Positions 1 through 7,600 of a stretch of DNA of 23,812 bases are shown in pieces. The notes under the pieces are model-generated. The model did not search any database. It was given only the letters and a program-made list of their open reading frames with translations, and had not been told where the DNA came from. Positions within the stretch are counted from its first letter, which is position 1, and each line of letters starts with the position of its first letter. Origin of the DNA: CAYJLW01 sp964370965. GTDB taxonomy: Bacteria; Actinomycetota; Acidimicrobiia; UBA2766. Made by a program: the position numbers and the translations under genes. Location: positions 1 to 23,812 of the forward strand of contig CAYJLW010000065.1 of assembly GCA_964370965.1 (NCBI GenBank), in the 5' to 3' direction.

Positions 1-24
1 CCCCCCCCCCCCCCCCCCCCCCCC
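1..24. repeat. Poly-C run at the window edge
   Basis: The window opens with 24 consecutive C. Read outward on the minus strand, this is a poly-G tail directly after a hairpin. Two-colour Illumina chemistry reports lost signal as G, so a poly-G tail at a contig end is a known artefact. A genuine homopolymer cannot be excluded from sequence alone. Confidence 0.6.
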
Positions 25-35
25 ACTTCGGTGGG
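22..35 (-). terminator. cUUCGg-type hairpin after the beta-helix gene
   Basis: CCCAC-TTCG-GTGGG is a perfect 5-bp stem closed by the extra-stable C(UUCG)G tetraloop on the plus strand; on the minus transcript the loop is CGAA. It lies 24 nt past the stop codon of the gene ending at 60, where a terminator would be expected. The U-tract of a classical intrinsic terminator is missing, and the flanking G run may be artefactual. Confidence 0.45.
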
Positions 36-59
36 AGGACCCGGTTCCGACCCACACTC

Positions 60-1628
60 CTAGCGCCGTCGTGAGCGCCGCCGGACGGCTCGGGCCCGCG
101 GCCGCTGCCGGGGACGCCTGCGGGCAGCGCGACAGCGGACGCGGCGTCCCACGCGACGGCACACGCGCCCGGGCGGTGACGGGCCGGGGGCGGGCCCCGG
201 GGCCGGAGGCGGGACCGGCGGGGGGACCACGGGCGGGCCCGGCAGCGGGGGAGGGGGCGCCTCGGGCGCACGGCCGCACTCCCCGGGCGCCGCGCCCGCC
301 TCGACGGGGCCGACGTCCACGGCGGCCCCCGCCGGGCGGGCCCCGCAGAAGAGGTCGTCGGCGGGCGCGCCCGGCGCCGATCCGGCGTCGATCACGGGGC
401 TTCCCGGCAGGGGCCGGTAGTCGCCGCCGGGAGCATCGGCCAGGAGCGGGTCGGCGCCCACGAGGTCGCCCTCGCCGAAGCCGGTGTCCCCGGGGCCGAG
501 GCAGCCGCCGCCCGGCCACCACTGTGACGGCTCCCGGTCCAGCACGCAGTCTCGGTCCGACCAGAAGAGGTTGTGGTCCTCGCTGAGGCGGACACCGGCG
601 GCGACGTGGATCGGTGTCCCCCGGCCTCCCCAGAACAGCGAGTTGCGCACGGTCACGTCCGTGGGACCGGCTTCCGTGTTGTACCCGGCGGCGAGACCGT
701 AGTCCTGAGCCTGCGGCGCCCAGCCGATCGCTGCGGAGTTCAGGAACGAGAACGTATGCCCGGGGCCGGGTTCGAAGACGACAGCGGTGGTGCCGTTATA
801 GGCCGACACGGAGTTCACGACGGTGCCGGAGCGCCAGATCTTGATGCCGTCCCGGGCGTTGTGGTGGGACAGGGAGCGGGCGATCGTGACGTTGGAGGCT
901 TTGAGGTCGAACCCGTCCCCGGGTCCACAGCAGGCCTCGGAGTCGACGACGGTGATGCGGTCGCCCGCCTCGGCGTCGAAGCCGTCCACGGCGGTGTCGT
1001 TCCCGGTTCCGTTGCGCAGCGCCGAGGAACGCAGGATCGTCCAGTTCGTGCAGCCCTGCTGGCAGTCGACGCCGCCTCCCCGGTTGTCGTGGAATGTGGA
1101 ATCCTCGATGAGGATCGTGTCCGTCGGGCCCACGTCCCAGGTGAGCTTCATGCCGAGCTCGGAGTTGTCCACCTCGATGCGACGAAACGTGAGGTGGGAA
1201 CCGCTCCCGCGCACGTTGAGGCCGTACGCCGCCCACCGCGTGAAGCGGAGGTCCTGGAGGACGACGTGGGAGACGCCGGGGTCCAGACCCCAGCCGTACC
1301 TCGGCCCCCCCTGGCCGTCGAGGACGACGGCTCCGGGGCGCTCACCCCGGATCGTGACCGGCGCGCCCGGAGTGCCCGAGCGGGCGAGCGTGGCGGACTC
1401 CCCCGGGTAGGTGCCGGCGAGGAGGACGACCGTGTCGCCCGGGCCCACCCGGTCGAAGGCCGCCTGGGCGCTCCGCAGCGCCGCCCCCGGGGAGAGGCCG
1501 GAGGCGGCGTCGCTCCCCGCCGTGGACACGTAGTAGGTCGCCGGGGCGGCTGCGACCGGCCCGGCCGTGGCAGCGGCCCCGGCGGCGGCCACCGCCAGGG
1601 CGAGGGAAACGGCGATCACGCCACGCAC
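60..1628 (-). CDS. Secreted right-handed parallel beta-helix protein (pectate-lyase-like fold)
   Basis: 522 residues, GTG start at 1628 with AGGAGG six nt upstream, TAG stop. Residues 1-28 form a signal peptide ending in an Ala-rich AxA-like site. The start of the mature protein (YYVSTAGSDAASGLSP, then a DTVVLLAGTY stretch) is the usual opening of secreted beta-helix proteins. It is followed by many short V/I-rich rungs with N/D turns (residues about 110-350, e.g. ILIEDSTFHDN, VTIARSLSHHNARDGIKI). The SPVIDAGS motif near residue 412 is common at the end of this fold. A Pro-rich linker (about 455-485) leads to a very basic tail with a CRRVGRRVRC motif and ending in RRR. Such folds bind or cleave polysaccharides, but no catalytic residues can be assigned, so the substrate is unknown. 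It looks monocistronic: 131 bp separate it from the upstream M14 gene. Confidence 0.85.
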   Translation of the reverse strand: MRGVIAVSLALAVAAAGAAATAGPVAAAPATYYVSTAGSDAASGLSPGAALRSAQAAFDRVGPGDTVVLLAGTYPGESATLARSGTPGAPVTIRGERPGAVVLDGQGGPRYGWGLDPGVSHVVLQDLRFTRWAAYGLNVRGSGSHLTFRRIEVDNSELGMKLTWDVGPTDTILIEDSTFHDNRGGGVDCQQGCTNWTILRSSALRNGTGNDTAVDGFDAEAGDRITVVDSEACCGPGDGFDLKASNVTIARSLSHHNARDGIKIWRSGTVVNSVSAYNGTTAVVFEPGPGHTFSFLNSAAIGWAPQAQDYGLAAGYNTEAGPTDVTVRNSLFWGGRGTPIHVAAGVRLSEDHNLFWSDRDCVLDREPSQWWPGGGCLGPGDTGFGEGDLVGADPLLADAPGGDYRPLPGSPVIDAGSAPGAPADDLFCGARPAGAAVDVGPVEAGAAPGECGRAPEAPPPPLPGPPVVPPPVPPPAPGPAPGPSPPGRVCRRVGRRVRCRAARRRPRQRPRARAVRRRSRRR

Positions 1629-1759
1629 GGGCGTCCTCCTGGGTCACGCGGCCTACGTGCACGGGTCCTCCCGCCCCATCGGCACCCGGGCCGGGAACCC
1701 TTGAGGCCCGGCGGCGGGGGCAGCGCTGCGGGACACCGCACGGCTGCACCCGCCGGACG

Positions 1760-2719
1760 TCACCGGACCGGTCTCCCCCCGGTGCGGTCGTGGGCGGCGG
1801 CGAGAGCGGCGAGGACGCCGGGGGCGTCGTTCGCCACATACGGCTCCGGGTACGGCGGGTTCGCCCACCAGAACGGGGCAGTCGCACGCCCGAGGTGCTT
1901 GCGCACGGACTCCGCCGTGGCGGACACCTCCAGGGTGACCGCGAGAGACCCGTACTCGTCGTAGAGGTAGTCGTTCAGGCAGCCCAGGATGGCGTACCAG
2001 CTCCGGGACTGCTTCACGCGGTACTTCCACATGGGCTGCGCCGCCCGCAGCGCCTCCCCCATGGCGAGGAAGTCGTCGAGATGCGCCGGCGGCCGGGCCG
2101 TGTAGGCGTACGGGTACAGGAACAACCGACCGGTCGAGTGCAGGTTGACCGTGGCGAATGGTCGGAGGCGACCGGCGAGGCCGTCGACGGCGGCGGCCTC
2201 CGGTTCCGAAAGGGGCTTCTCACCCCGGTACCAGGGGAGCCCGCGCCGCCGCGTGCCCGAGAGCGGGTACCACACGTCCCGGGCGTCGGGGGGAAAGGGG
2301 AAGTTCCGGTTCAGGTCGACGCCGTGCGCGTTCGTGCGCCGGCCCCTGGGGAGGCGGCCGCCGTCACGCATCGCCCGCACGGACGACTCCCGGGAGTCCG
2401 GGTTCGCCATCGGCACGACGGTGACGTCCGCCCGCTCCAGGAGGGCGGCGGCGTGGGCGCGGGGCCCCGGGTTGCACAGGAGCGTGAGGACACCGAGCGC
2501 CACCTCGCCGGCGATGACCTCGACGCCGTGGATGTTGGCCGTCACGAGCGCCTGGGGCCGGGTGGGATCGGGTGTGGCACCCGGGGGGGCCACGGTCGTG
2601 GCCCGGATCTGCCTGCCCTCGACCGATTCCCCCACGACGTGGACAGCCGCACGGTCTCCGGCCCGCTCCACCAGGGAGTCCACGAACGCTTCCACGTCGA
2701 CGTTGGCCGTGTAACCCAA
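1760..2719 (-). CDS. M14-family zinc carboxypeptidase
   Basis: 319 residues. I place the start at a TTG (2719) with AGGAGG nine nt upstream; reading further upstream in frame only gives Arg/Ser-rich shadow sequence that overlaps the preceding gene. The M14 active site is complete. Zinc ligands are H64 and E67 in NIHGVE and H194 in VNLHSTGR; substrate-binding N137/R138 lie in GVDLNRNF; the catalytic base is E264 in VTLEVSA. No signal peptide is visible, so it is probably cytosolic. Family members remove C-terminal residues from peptides or hydrolyse cell-wall-derived peptides or amidated amino acids; the substrate cannot be read from the sequence. The TTG lies one base beyond the TGA of the upstream 67-residue gene, so translation is probably coupled. 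Confidence 0.88.
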   Translation of the reverse strand: MGYTANVDVEAFVDSLVERAGDRAAVHVVGESVEGRQIRATTVAPPGATPDPTRPQALVTANIHGVEVIAGEVALGVLTLLCNPGPRAHAAALLERADVTVVPMANPDSRESSVRAMRDGGRLPRGRRTNAHGVDLNRNFPFPPDARDVWYPLSGTRRRGLPWYRGEKPLSEPEAAAVDGLAGRLRPFATVNLHSTGRLFLYPYAYTARPPAHLDDFLAMGEALRAAQPMWKYRVKQSRSWYAILGCLNDYLYDEYGSLAVTLEVSATAESVRKHLGRATAPFWWANPPYPEPYVANDAPGVLAALAAAHDRTGGRPVR

Positions 2720-2720
2720 T

Positions 2721-2924
2721 TCAGTCGTCCTCCTCGGTGGAGTCGTACGCGCCCTCGACGGCGCCCTCGATGCGGGCCGCCACCGCCGCCGGCTCGGGCA
2801 GCGCCCCGAAGACGACCACGGCGACGACTTCTGTCCGCTGTGTGAGGACACCGGCCCACGTCGCCGCCGTGTCGATCATCGCCCGGCGCTCGGCGAGACG
2901 GCGCTGGATCACGGGGTGCGTCAC
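2721..2924 (-). CDS. Small protein of unknown function upstream of the M14 peptidase
   Basis: 67 residues, GTG start with GGGAGG six nt upstream, TGA stop. It starts VTHPVIQRRLAERRAMID, has a hydrophobic core around residues 33-41 (VVAVVVFGA) and an acidic end STEEDD. It is too short and not hydrophobic enough overall to be a clear membrane protein. Its start overlaps the stop of the preceding 53-residue gene by four bases (GTGA), and its stop is one base from the M14 start. This tight packing argues that it is real and co-translated with both. I do not recognise the family. An accessory or toxin-like role is only speculation. Confidence 0.6.
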   Translation of the reverse strand: MTHPVIQRRLAERRAMIDTAATWAGVLTQRTEVVAVVVFGALPEPAAVAARIEGAVEGAYDSTEEDD

Positions 2925-3082
2925 AGGCCCCCTCCCAGCCCGCGCCAGGAACCGTCGACCGCGCCTACGAGCGCCCCCGTGTCCGCGGCCGCAGAGAGCG
3001 CGTCCTCGGGGCCGTAGTGCTCGACCGGAACGCCCGACGCGTGGGCGTCCGGGTATTCCTGGTGATCGAGCCGCACGTCCAT
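2921..3082 (-). CDS. 53-residue protein of unknown function, first gene of the M14 operon
   Basis: An ATG start at 3082 opens a 53-residue reading frame beginning MDVRLDHQEYPDAHASGV and ending WRGLGGGL, with TGA overlapping the next start (GTGA). No strong ribosome binding site precedes the ATG (AAGCGGCGGCC and CCCTTCCCGC upstream), so the start is uncertain. The exact four-base stop/start overlap with the 67-residue gene supports coding. It is soluble, mildly acidic and without cysteine. I recognise no domain. Confidence 0.45.
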   Translation of the reverse strand: MDVRLDHQEYPDAHASGVPVEHYGPEDALSAAADTGALVGAVDGSWRGLGGGL

Positions 3083-3107
3083 GCGGGAAGGGTAGGCCGC
3101 CGCTTCC

Positions 3108-3120
3108 CCCCTGCCAGGGG
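3108..3120. promoter_or_regulatory. Palindrome CCCCTG-C-CAGGGG in the divergent intergenic region
   Basis: A perfect 6-bp inverted repeat with a 1-nt centre lies 25 bp upstream of the small M14-operon genes (minus) and 114 bp upstream of the histidine kinase (plus). A similar palindrome sits at 3181-3192. Paired, similar dyads between divergent genes suggest a dimeric repressor, but no regulator can be named. Confidence 0.35.
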
Positions 3121-3180
3121 AGCGACGTCGTGGAGAGGCCCTGCAAGCTGAATTGCAAGATCCGGAGAAACGGTGCTCTC

Positions 3181-3192
3181 CCCTGGCCAGGG
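3181..3192. promoter_or_regulatory. Palindrome CCCTGGCCAGGG upstream of the histidine kinase
   Basis: A perfect 12-bp palindrome shares the CCCTG/CAGGG half-sites of the dyad at 3108-3120, 73 bp centre to centre. It is flanked by a longer imperfect GGTGC/GCACC pair (3172-3196). It lies 42 bp upstream of the kinase start. A regulatory role is inferred only from symmetry and placement. Confidence 0.35.
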
Positions 3193-3234
3193 CACCCCGA
3201 CTCCCTCAGAGTGGTCACACGCCATCTGGGAGTG

Positions 3235-3993
3235 ATGCCATTGCTGCAGCTCAACAAGGTCTCCCCCGCCCCCGACACCCGTCCGCACCGGCGACGTCCG
3301 TCGTCGGAGGACACCGACGGGTTCCTCGCCACCTTCGCCCACGAGGTGCGCGGGCCCCTCGCCGTGGTCATCGGCCTCGCCGAGACCCTTCGCTCCCGCG
3401 GCCGCGAGCTCGACACGGAAGCCGTCGACGACCTCCTCGCACGCGTCGTGCGGGCGGCCCGAAGCGCCGACCGCATGACCACCGACCTCGTCGCCGGGAG
3501 CGTGGGCGCGCCACGGAGCGAGTCCCGCTCCCGGGTGGACCTCGCCGACTGCGCCGCCGACGTCGTGGCAGCCTGCCCCGACGTCGAGCTCAAGAGCCTC
3601 GACCCCTGCGCGGTCTTCGCCGACCGTCTCCGGATCGCCCAGATCGTCTCGAACCTGCTGTCCAACGCCCGTACCCACGGGCCCCGGGGAGGCGCGGTCC
3701 GCGTGACCGCCCGCCGGACGGACCCCTGGGCCGTCCTGGAGGTCACCGACGAGGGCCCGGGCATCCCGGCGCTGGAGCAGGCCCGCATGTTCGAGCGCTT
3801 CGCCCGCCGGCCCGGCTCACCGGGCCACGGCATCGGGCTCTGGCTCTCCCGCGAGATCGCCCGCTCCCACGGCGGCGACATGGAGGTGGCGGCCGGCGCC
3901 CCCACCACGGTCCGTCTCCGCCTCCCCCTGGCCGGCCGTGGCGCGAGTGCGGGCACCGGCGCCACGGTGCTCGCCTTCTCCGGCCGCTCGTAG
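3235..3993 (+). CDS. Soluble sensor-less histidine kinase
   Basis: 252 residues from the ATG at 3235. A HisKA dimerisation and phosphotransfer helix carries the phosphorylated His36 in FAHEVRGPL. The HATPase_c domain has an N-box (QIVSNLLSNA, N140/N144), a G1 box (TDEGPGIP, about 171-178), an F-box (MFERFA) and a G2 box (GHGIGLWLS, 198-205). There is no transmembrane segment and only about 28 residues before HisKA, so the sensing domain is absent: either a partner supplies the signal or the kinase is cytosolic. No response regulator is adjacent. Start choice is weak: GGGAG is only two nt before this ATG, but eight nt before a TTG two codons downstream (3241), which may be the true start. The gene is divergent from the M14 operon and convergent with the 198-residue gene. 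Confidence 0.87.
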   Translation: MPLLQLNKVSPAPDTRPHRRRPSSEDTDGFLATFAHEVRGPLAVVIGLAETLRSRGRELDTEAVDDLLARVVRAARSADRMTTDLVAGSVGAPRSESRSRVDLADCAADVVAACPDVELKSLDPCAVFADRLRIAQIVSNLLSNARTHGPRGGAVRVTARRTDPWAVLEVTDEGPGIPALEQARMFERFARRPGSPGHGIGLWLSREIARSHGGDMEVAAGAPTTVRLRLPLAGRGASAGTGATVLAFSGRS

Positions 3994-4002
3994 GCCGGAA
4001 CT

Positions 4003-4016
4003 GCCGGGGACCCGGC
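4003..4016. terminator. Weak hairpin between convergent genes
   Basis: GCCGG-GGAC-CCGGC is a 5-bp GC stem with a 4-nt loop in the 54-bp gap between the kinase stop (plus) and the stop of the 198-residue gene (minus). It could terminate both. In such GC-rich DNA short stems arise by chance, and no U-tract follows. Confidence 0.3.
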
Positions 4017-4047
4017 GCCGGAAGACCGGGGGGTCGGCGGAAGCCCG

Positions 4048-4644
4048 TTACCCGCCGCCCCGCACGAGCTCGGCCATGGCGGCGAGGAGCTGCTTCTCGG
4101 TGCCCCCGGTGAGGAACACGTCTACGCGGGCGTCCTTGCGCCACAGGAGCGCCGGGGGCCGGGCGGGTTGGGTGGGAGACGCCGCCTGGCCGGGGATGAA
4201 GGACGTCGACGTGCCCGCGACCTTGCGCGTCTCCGGCGGTGCCGCCGGGTTCTCCAGGAGGTTGCGGAGGTTCTCGGCGTGCTGCGGGGAATCCGGGGGG
4301 TAGCGGGCCACGATGAGGGTGAGGATGTCCATGCCCATCTCGGCCGTGCGGGGGACGAGGAGGCGCAGCGCCGTCTCCGCTCCGACCAGCCGCTCCATCT
4401 CCCTGCGGGTCTCGGCGGACTCCGGGGGCGACTGGTACACGTAGCCCTTCAGGGTCCCGGGGAGGAACTGCTCCGCCGCGGAGCCCGAGGGCGGGGCCGT
4501 GGGGGTCACCGCCCCCGTCGGGGACGCCTTCGCTCCGGGCCGACCGGCCCGGCCGCCGTCACCCCCTCCGCTGAGGAGGAACACCACAATGACCAGGGCC
4601 GCCACCGCCACGAGGGCGGCGGCGACCAGGAGACGTCTACGCAC
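4048..4644 (-). CDS. Membrane-anchored extracytoplasmic protein of unknown function
   Basis: 198 residues, GTG start at 4644, TAA stop. The N-terminus is VRRRLL followed by one hydrophobic helix (about 6-26), then a low-complexity Gly/Ala/Pro/Thr linker (about 27-68) and a mostly helical domain (ETRREMERLVGAETALRLLVPRTAEMG and following). With positive charges before the helix, the bulk should face outside. It contains no cysteine, so it is not a lipoprotein. The start lies four bases after the TGA of the 3233-residue gene, so the two are probably co-transcribed and translationally coupled. That position makes it a candidate membrane partner or assembly factor for the giant protein or the protease, but this rests only on gene order. 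I do not recognise the domain. Confidence 0.7.
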   Translation of the reverse strand: MRRRLLVAAALVAVAALVIVVFLLSGGGDGGRAGRPGAKASPTGAVTPTAPPSGSAAEQFLPGTLKGYVYQSPPESAETRREMERLVGAETALRLLVPRTAEMGMDILTLIVARYPPDSPQHAENLRNLLENPAAPPETRKVAGTSTSFIPGQAASPTQPARPPALLWRKDARVDVFLTGGTEKQLLAAMAELVRGGG

Positions 4645-4648
4645 CCCC

Positions 4649-7600
4649 TCAGTCAACCAGGACGAGCCGGGTGACTTCGAGCGCTCTCTCCGCGGCCTCG
4701 GGCACGGGGAAGGCCGTGACCTGCCGGACACGGATCCGCGTCTTCACGGTGTACGGCCCGCGGGCGGCGTACGTGTGGCTGAGCGCTCCGCCGCAGCCGC
4801 CGTAGGCGGTGACCGTGCCGTCGCCCCAGTCGAGGCGGCACTCCACTACGTCGCCGAAGTTGAACAGCGGCATCGACCCCGTGGGCGTGACCGTGACCGT
4901 GTCTCCGACGGCGGCGACGTCACGAGTGTCGAAGCCCGTGGCCGGCGCCGTGAGGTTCCCGGCCACGACGATGATGTTGTTCGTCTGCGTGGTGTTGCCG
5001 TCGTCGTCGGTGACGGAAAGTGAGAAGCGCCGCGTGCCCGCCGACCCGAACGGGACACTCACCTGCGTCCCCGAGGCGTTCCAGCTCGAAGCCGGCAGGT
5101 CCATGTCCGTCCAGTGATAGGCGACGATCTCGCCGTCGGCGTCACCGCTCGGGCTGGCGTCCAGGCGGGCGATGCCGTCGCCGTCGAGGTTGGCGTGCCT
5201 CACGTGCGCCACGGCGGTGGGCACGGCGCCCACACGCACGTGGGACTCGGTGGAGAACACGGCCGTGACGTTGGGCTGGTTGGGCAGCGGCGCCCGGATC
5301 ATGCTCGTGGCCGTCTGGCCGCCGCCACCGGGCGTGCCCACGTAGGCCGTGAGGCGGACCTTGTAGTTGCCGGGCTTCGCGTAGATCTTCGCGAAGCTGC
5401 CGCAGCCCTGTGCCGGGCTGGTCTGGGTGACAAGGGCGCTGCCGTCGCCGAAGTCCATGGTGCAGGACAGGAACTGCTCGCCCTGCACCATGGGCTGGAA
5501 GGCGGACGTGGTCGCGTTCAGGGACAGGGCGAGCGGGGCGAGGCCGAGATACCCGCTCGCGTTCCAGGGCGACATGGTGAATCCGATGGAGCCCACGCGG
5601 ACCCAGTCGTTCTCGACTGTCTGGGACCCGTAGGAGTCGGTGAGCGAGAGCGAGTATGGGTAGTTGCCCATGGCGCTGTAGCTCACGCTCTGCAGCAGCG
5701 GGTTCCCGTTCACCGCGGTCCGCGTGCCGTTCCAGGTGGTCCAGGTGGCCGTGAGGTCGTTGGGCCCGGGCGCCACGGCGGCCTCGCTGGCGGTGGCGTC
5801 CAGGAGGGCCGGGATGGGGGGCTGCTGGGGCATCGGGGCCGGGGGCGGCCCACCGGGGCCGATGGCGGCCGTCCCGCCACCGCCACCTTCTCCCCCACCG
5901 CCACCGCCACCGCCGCCACCCGTGCCGGGCGGGACGTTGCCGTGGCGGACTGCGAGGCGGATGGTGGGTGCGTCCACGGATGTGATGGTGTGGTCCTGGG
6001 ACAGGGGGCTCTCCCCGCCGAAGAACAGGGCGAACGTGGACTGCGTCGCCAAGTAGAGGTGGAACTCGTACTTGCCGGCGGCGTAGCTGTGGGTCTTGTC
6101 GCCACAGGTGGTGATGGGGTTGAACGCGAAGGGGAAGAGGGTGATGTTGTAGGTGTACGTCCGGGTGCCGTCTCCCCAGTCGAAGACGCACATCATGAGC
6201 GGGTCGCCCGCGGCGGGTTCCGCCAGGCCGGCGTCCGCGAGCGTGCTGAGCGGCGCCGCCCCCACGTCGGGGGCGACCACGAGCGAGGACTTCAGGGCCC
6301 GCATCGTGTGCTCGGCGAAGGTGCTCCAGCCGTTCGGGTTGTGCACCCAGAGGCGGATCTGGTACGTGCCCGCCGTGGACATGGTGTAGCTGAAGGTCGC
6401 CGCCTGGGACATGCAGCTCGCCGTGCCGTTGGTCGCGGGGTCGAAGTGTGGGTCGTTCGGGACCCCGACGCCGCCGCCGCCGGGAAGGCCTGCGGTCCCC
6501 CCACCGCCACCTTCTCCGCCGCCGCCGCCGCCGGGCGGCGGGTTCGGGGTGGCGATCGGGTACCAGCAGTACCCGTCGACGGGCTCGGCACCTGTGGGCC
6601 CGACGCTGTAGGAGTTGGCCCCGTTGAAGTCGACCGATTGGGGACCGGACGCCACGTTCACATACGTCGTTGCCGTGTCGATCTTGGGCACGGGCGCACC
6701 CGAGACGAAGACGGAGCGGGCGATCGTGAGGCGGCCCACGCGACTGGGCGGGATGACGTCCACCGCGAAGTTGTAGACGCCCGGACTGGTGTAGAGGCGG
6801 GAGACGGGCGCAAGCGCGCTGCCGCATCCGGACGTCATCGTGATGGTGCCGTCGCCGAAACGCCACTGGCAAGTGATCGTGGGCGTGACCCGCTCCCCCG
6901 TCTGCACTTCGGGCCCGCCGCTCGTCTCGCCCCCGCCGGGCAGGACCGGGACGGCCTCCTCGATGTCGAGCAGGGAGCCGCCCGGCTGGGAGATGAGCGC
7001 CGCCTTCACCGTGGAACCCTCCGTCGTCGACAGCGGATCCGTCCACACGTTCGACACGGCACCCGCGTTGAGGCCGTACTTCAGGTCGAGGCCGAACACG
7101 TAGACGCTGCGCTCCACGGTCGTGGTCTGCACGGCTGCGGTCTGGCCGCCGTTGAAGATGGCGTGGTCGCCGTCGTCCGTGGCCGTGACCCGCATGGTGT
7201 ACTGGCCCGCGTTCGCGTAGGTGCAGGTCACCGGGTCCATGAGCTGGGCGCCACTGCGCACGACGACGCCGGCGCCGTCGTAACAGGTGTACTCGAAGGA
7301 CACGATGGCCCCGTCGGGGTCCCGGGAGCCGGCGGGGTCGAACGTGAAGCTGTCGTTCTTGCGCTGGAGGAGCGTAGGAGTGTCACCGGAGATCTTCACG
7401 TCCGGGGGCCGGTTCGGGATGCTCGTGTAGAAGAGCGTGGTCATCACCTGGGCGAGCGGGCCGCCGCCGTAGGAGTTCTCCACGATCGCCTGTGGAACGG
7501 TCACGTTCGTGCAGTTCCCGAGCGTGATCGCGCTCCCCAGGGGCGTGGACCACTCCTTGATGACGCCCTCCCAGTCCCAGTCCTTCAAGATGGTGTGGAT

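Noticed and set aside
573..1964. 463-codon plus-strand frame across the beta-helix gene and part of the M14 gene
   Set aside because: It spans two well-supported minus-strand genes and shows no family motif; a compositional shadow.
2721..3965. 414-codon minus-strand frame covering the histidine kinase
   Set aside because: Only its last 67 codons have a ribosome binding site and operon context; the rest is antisense to a kinase with all catalytic boxes.
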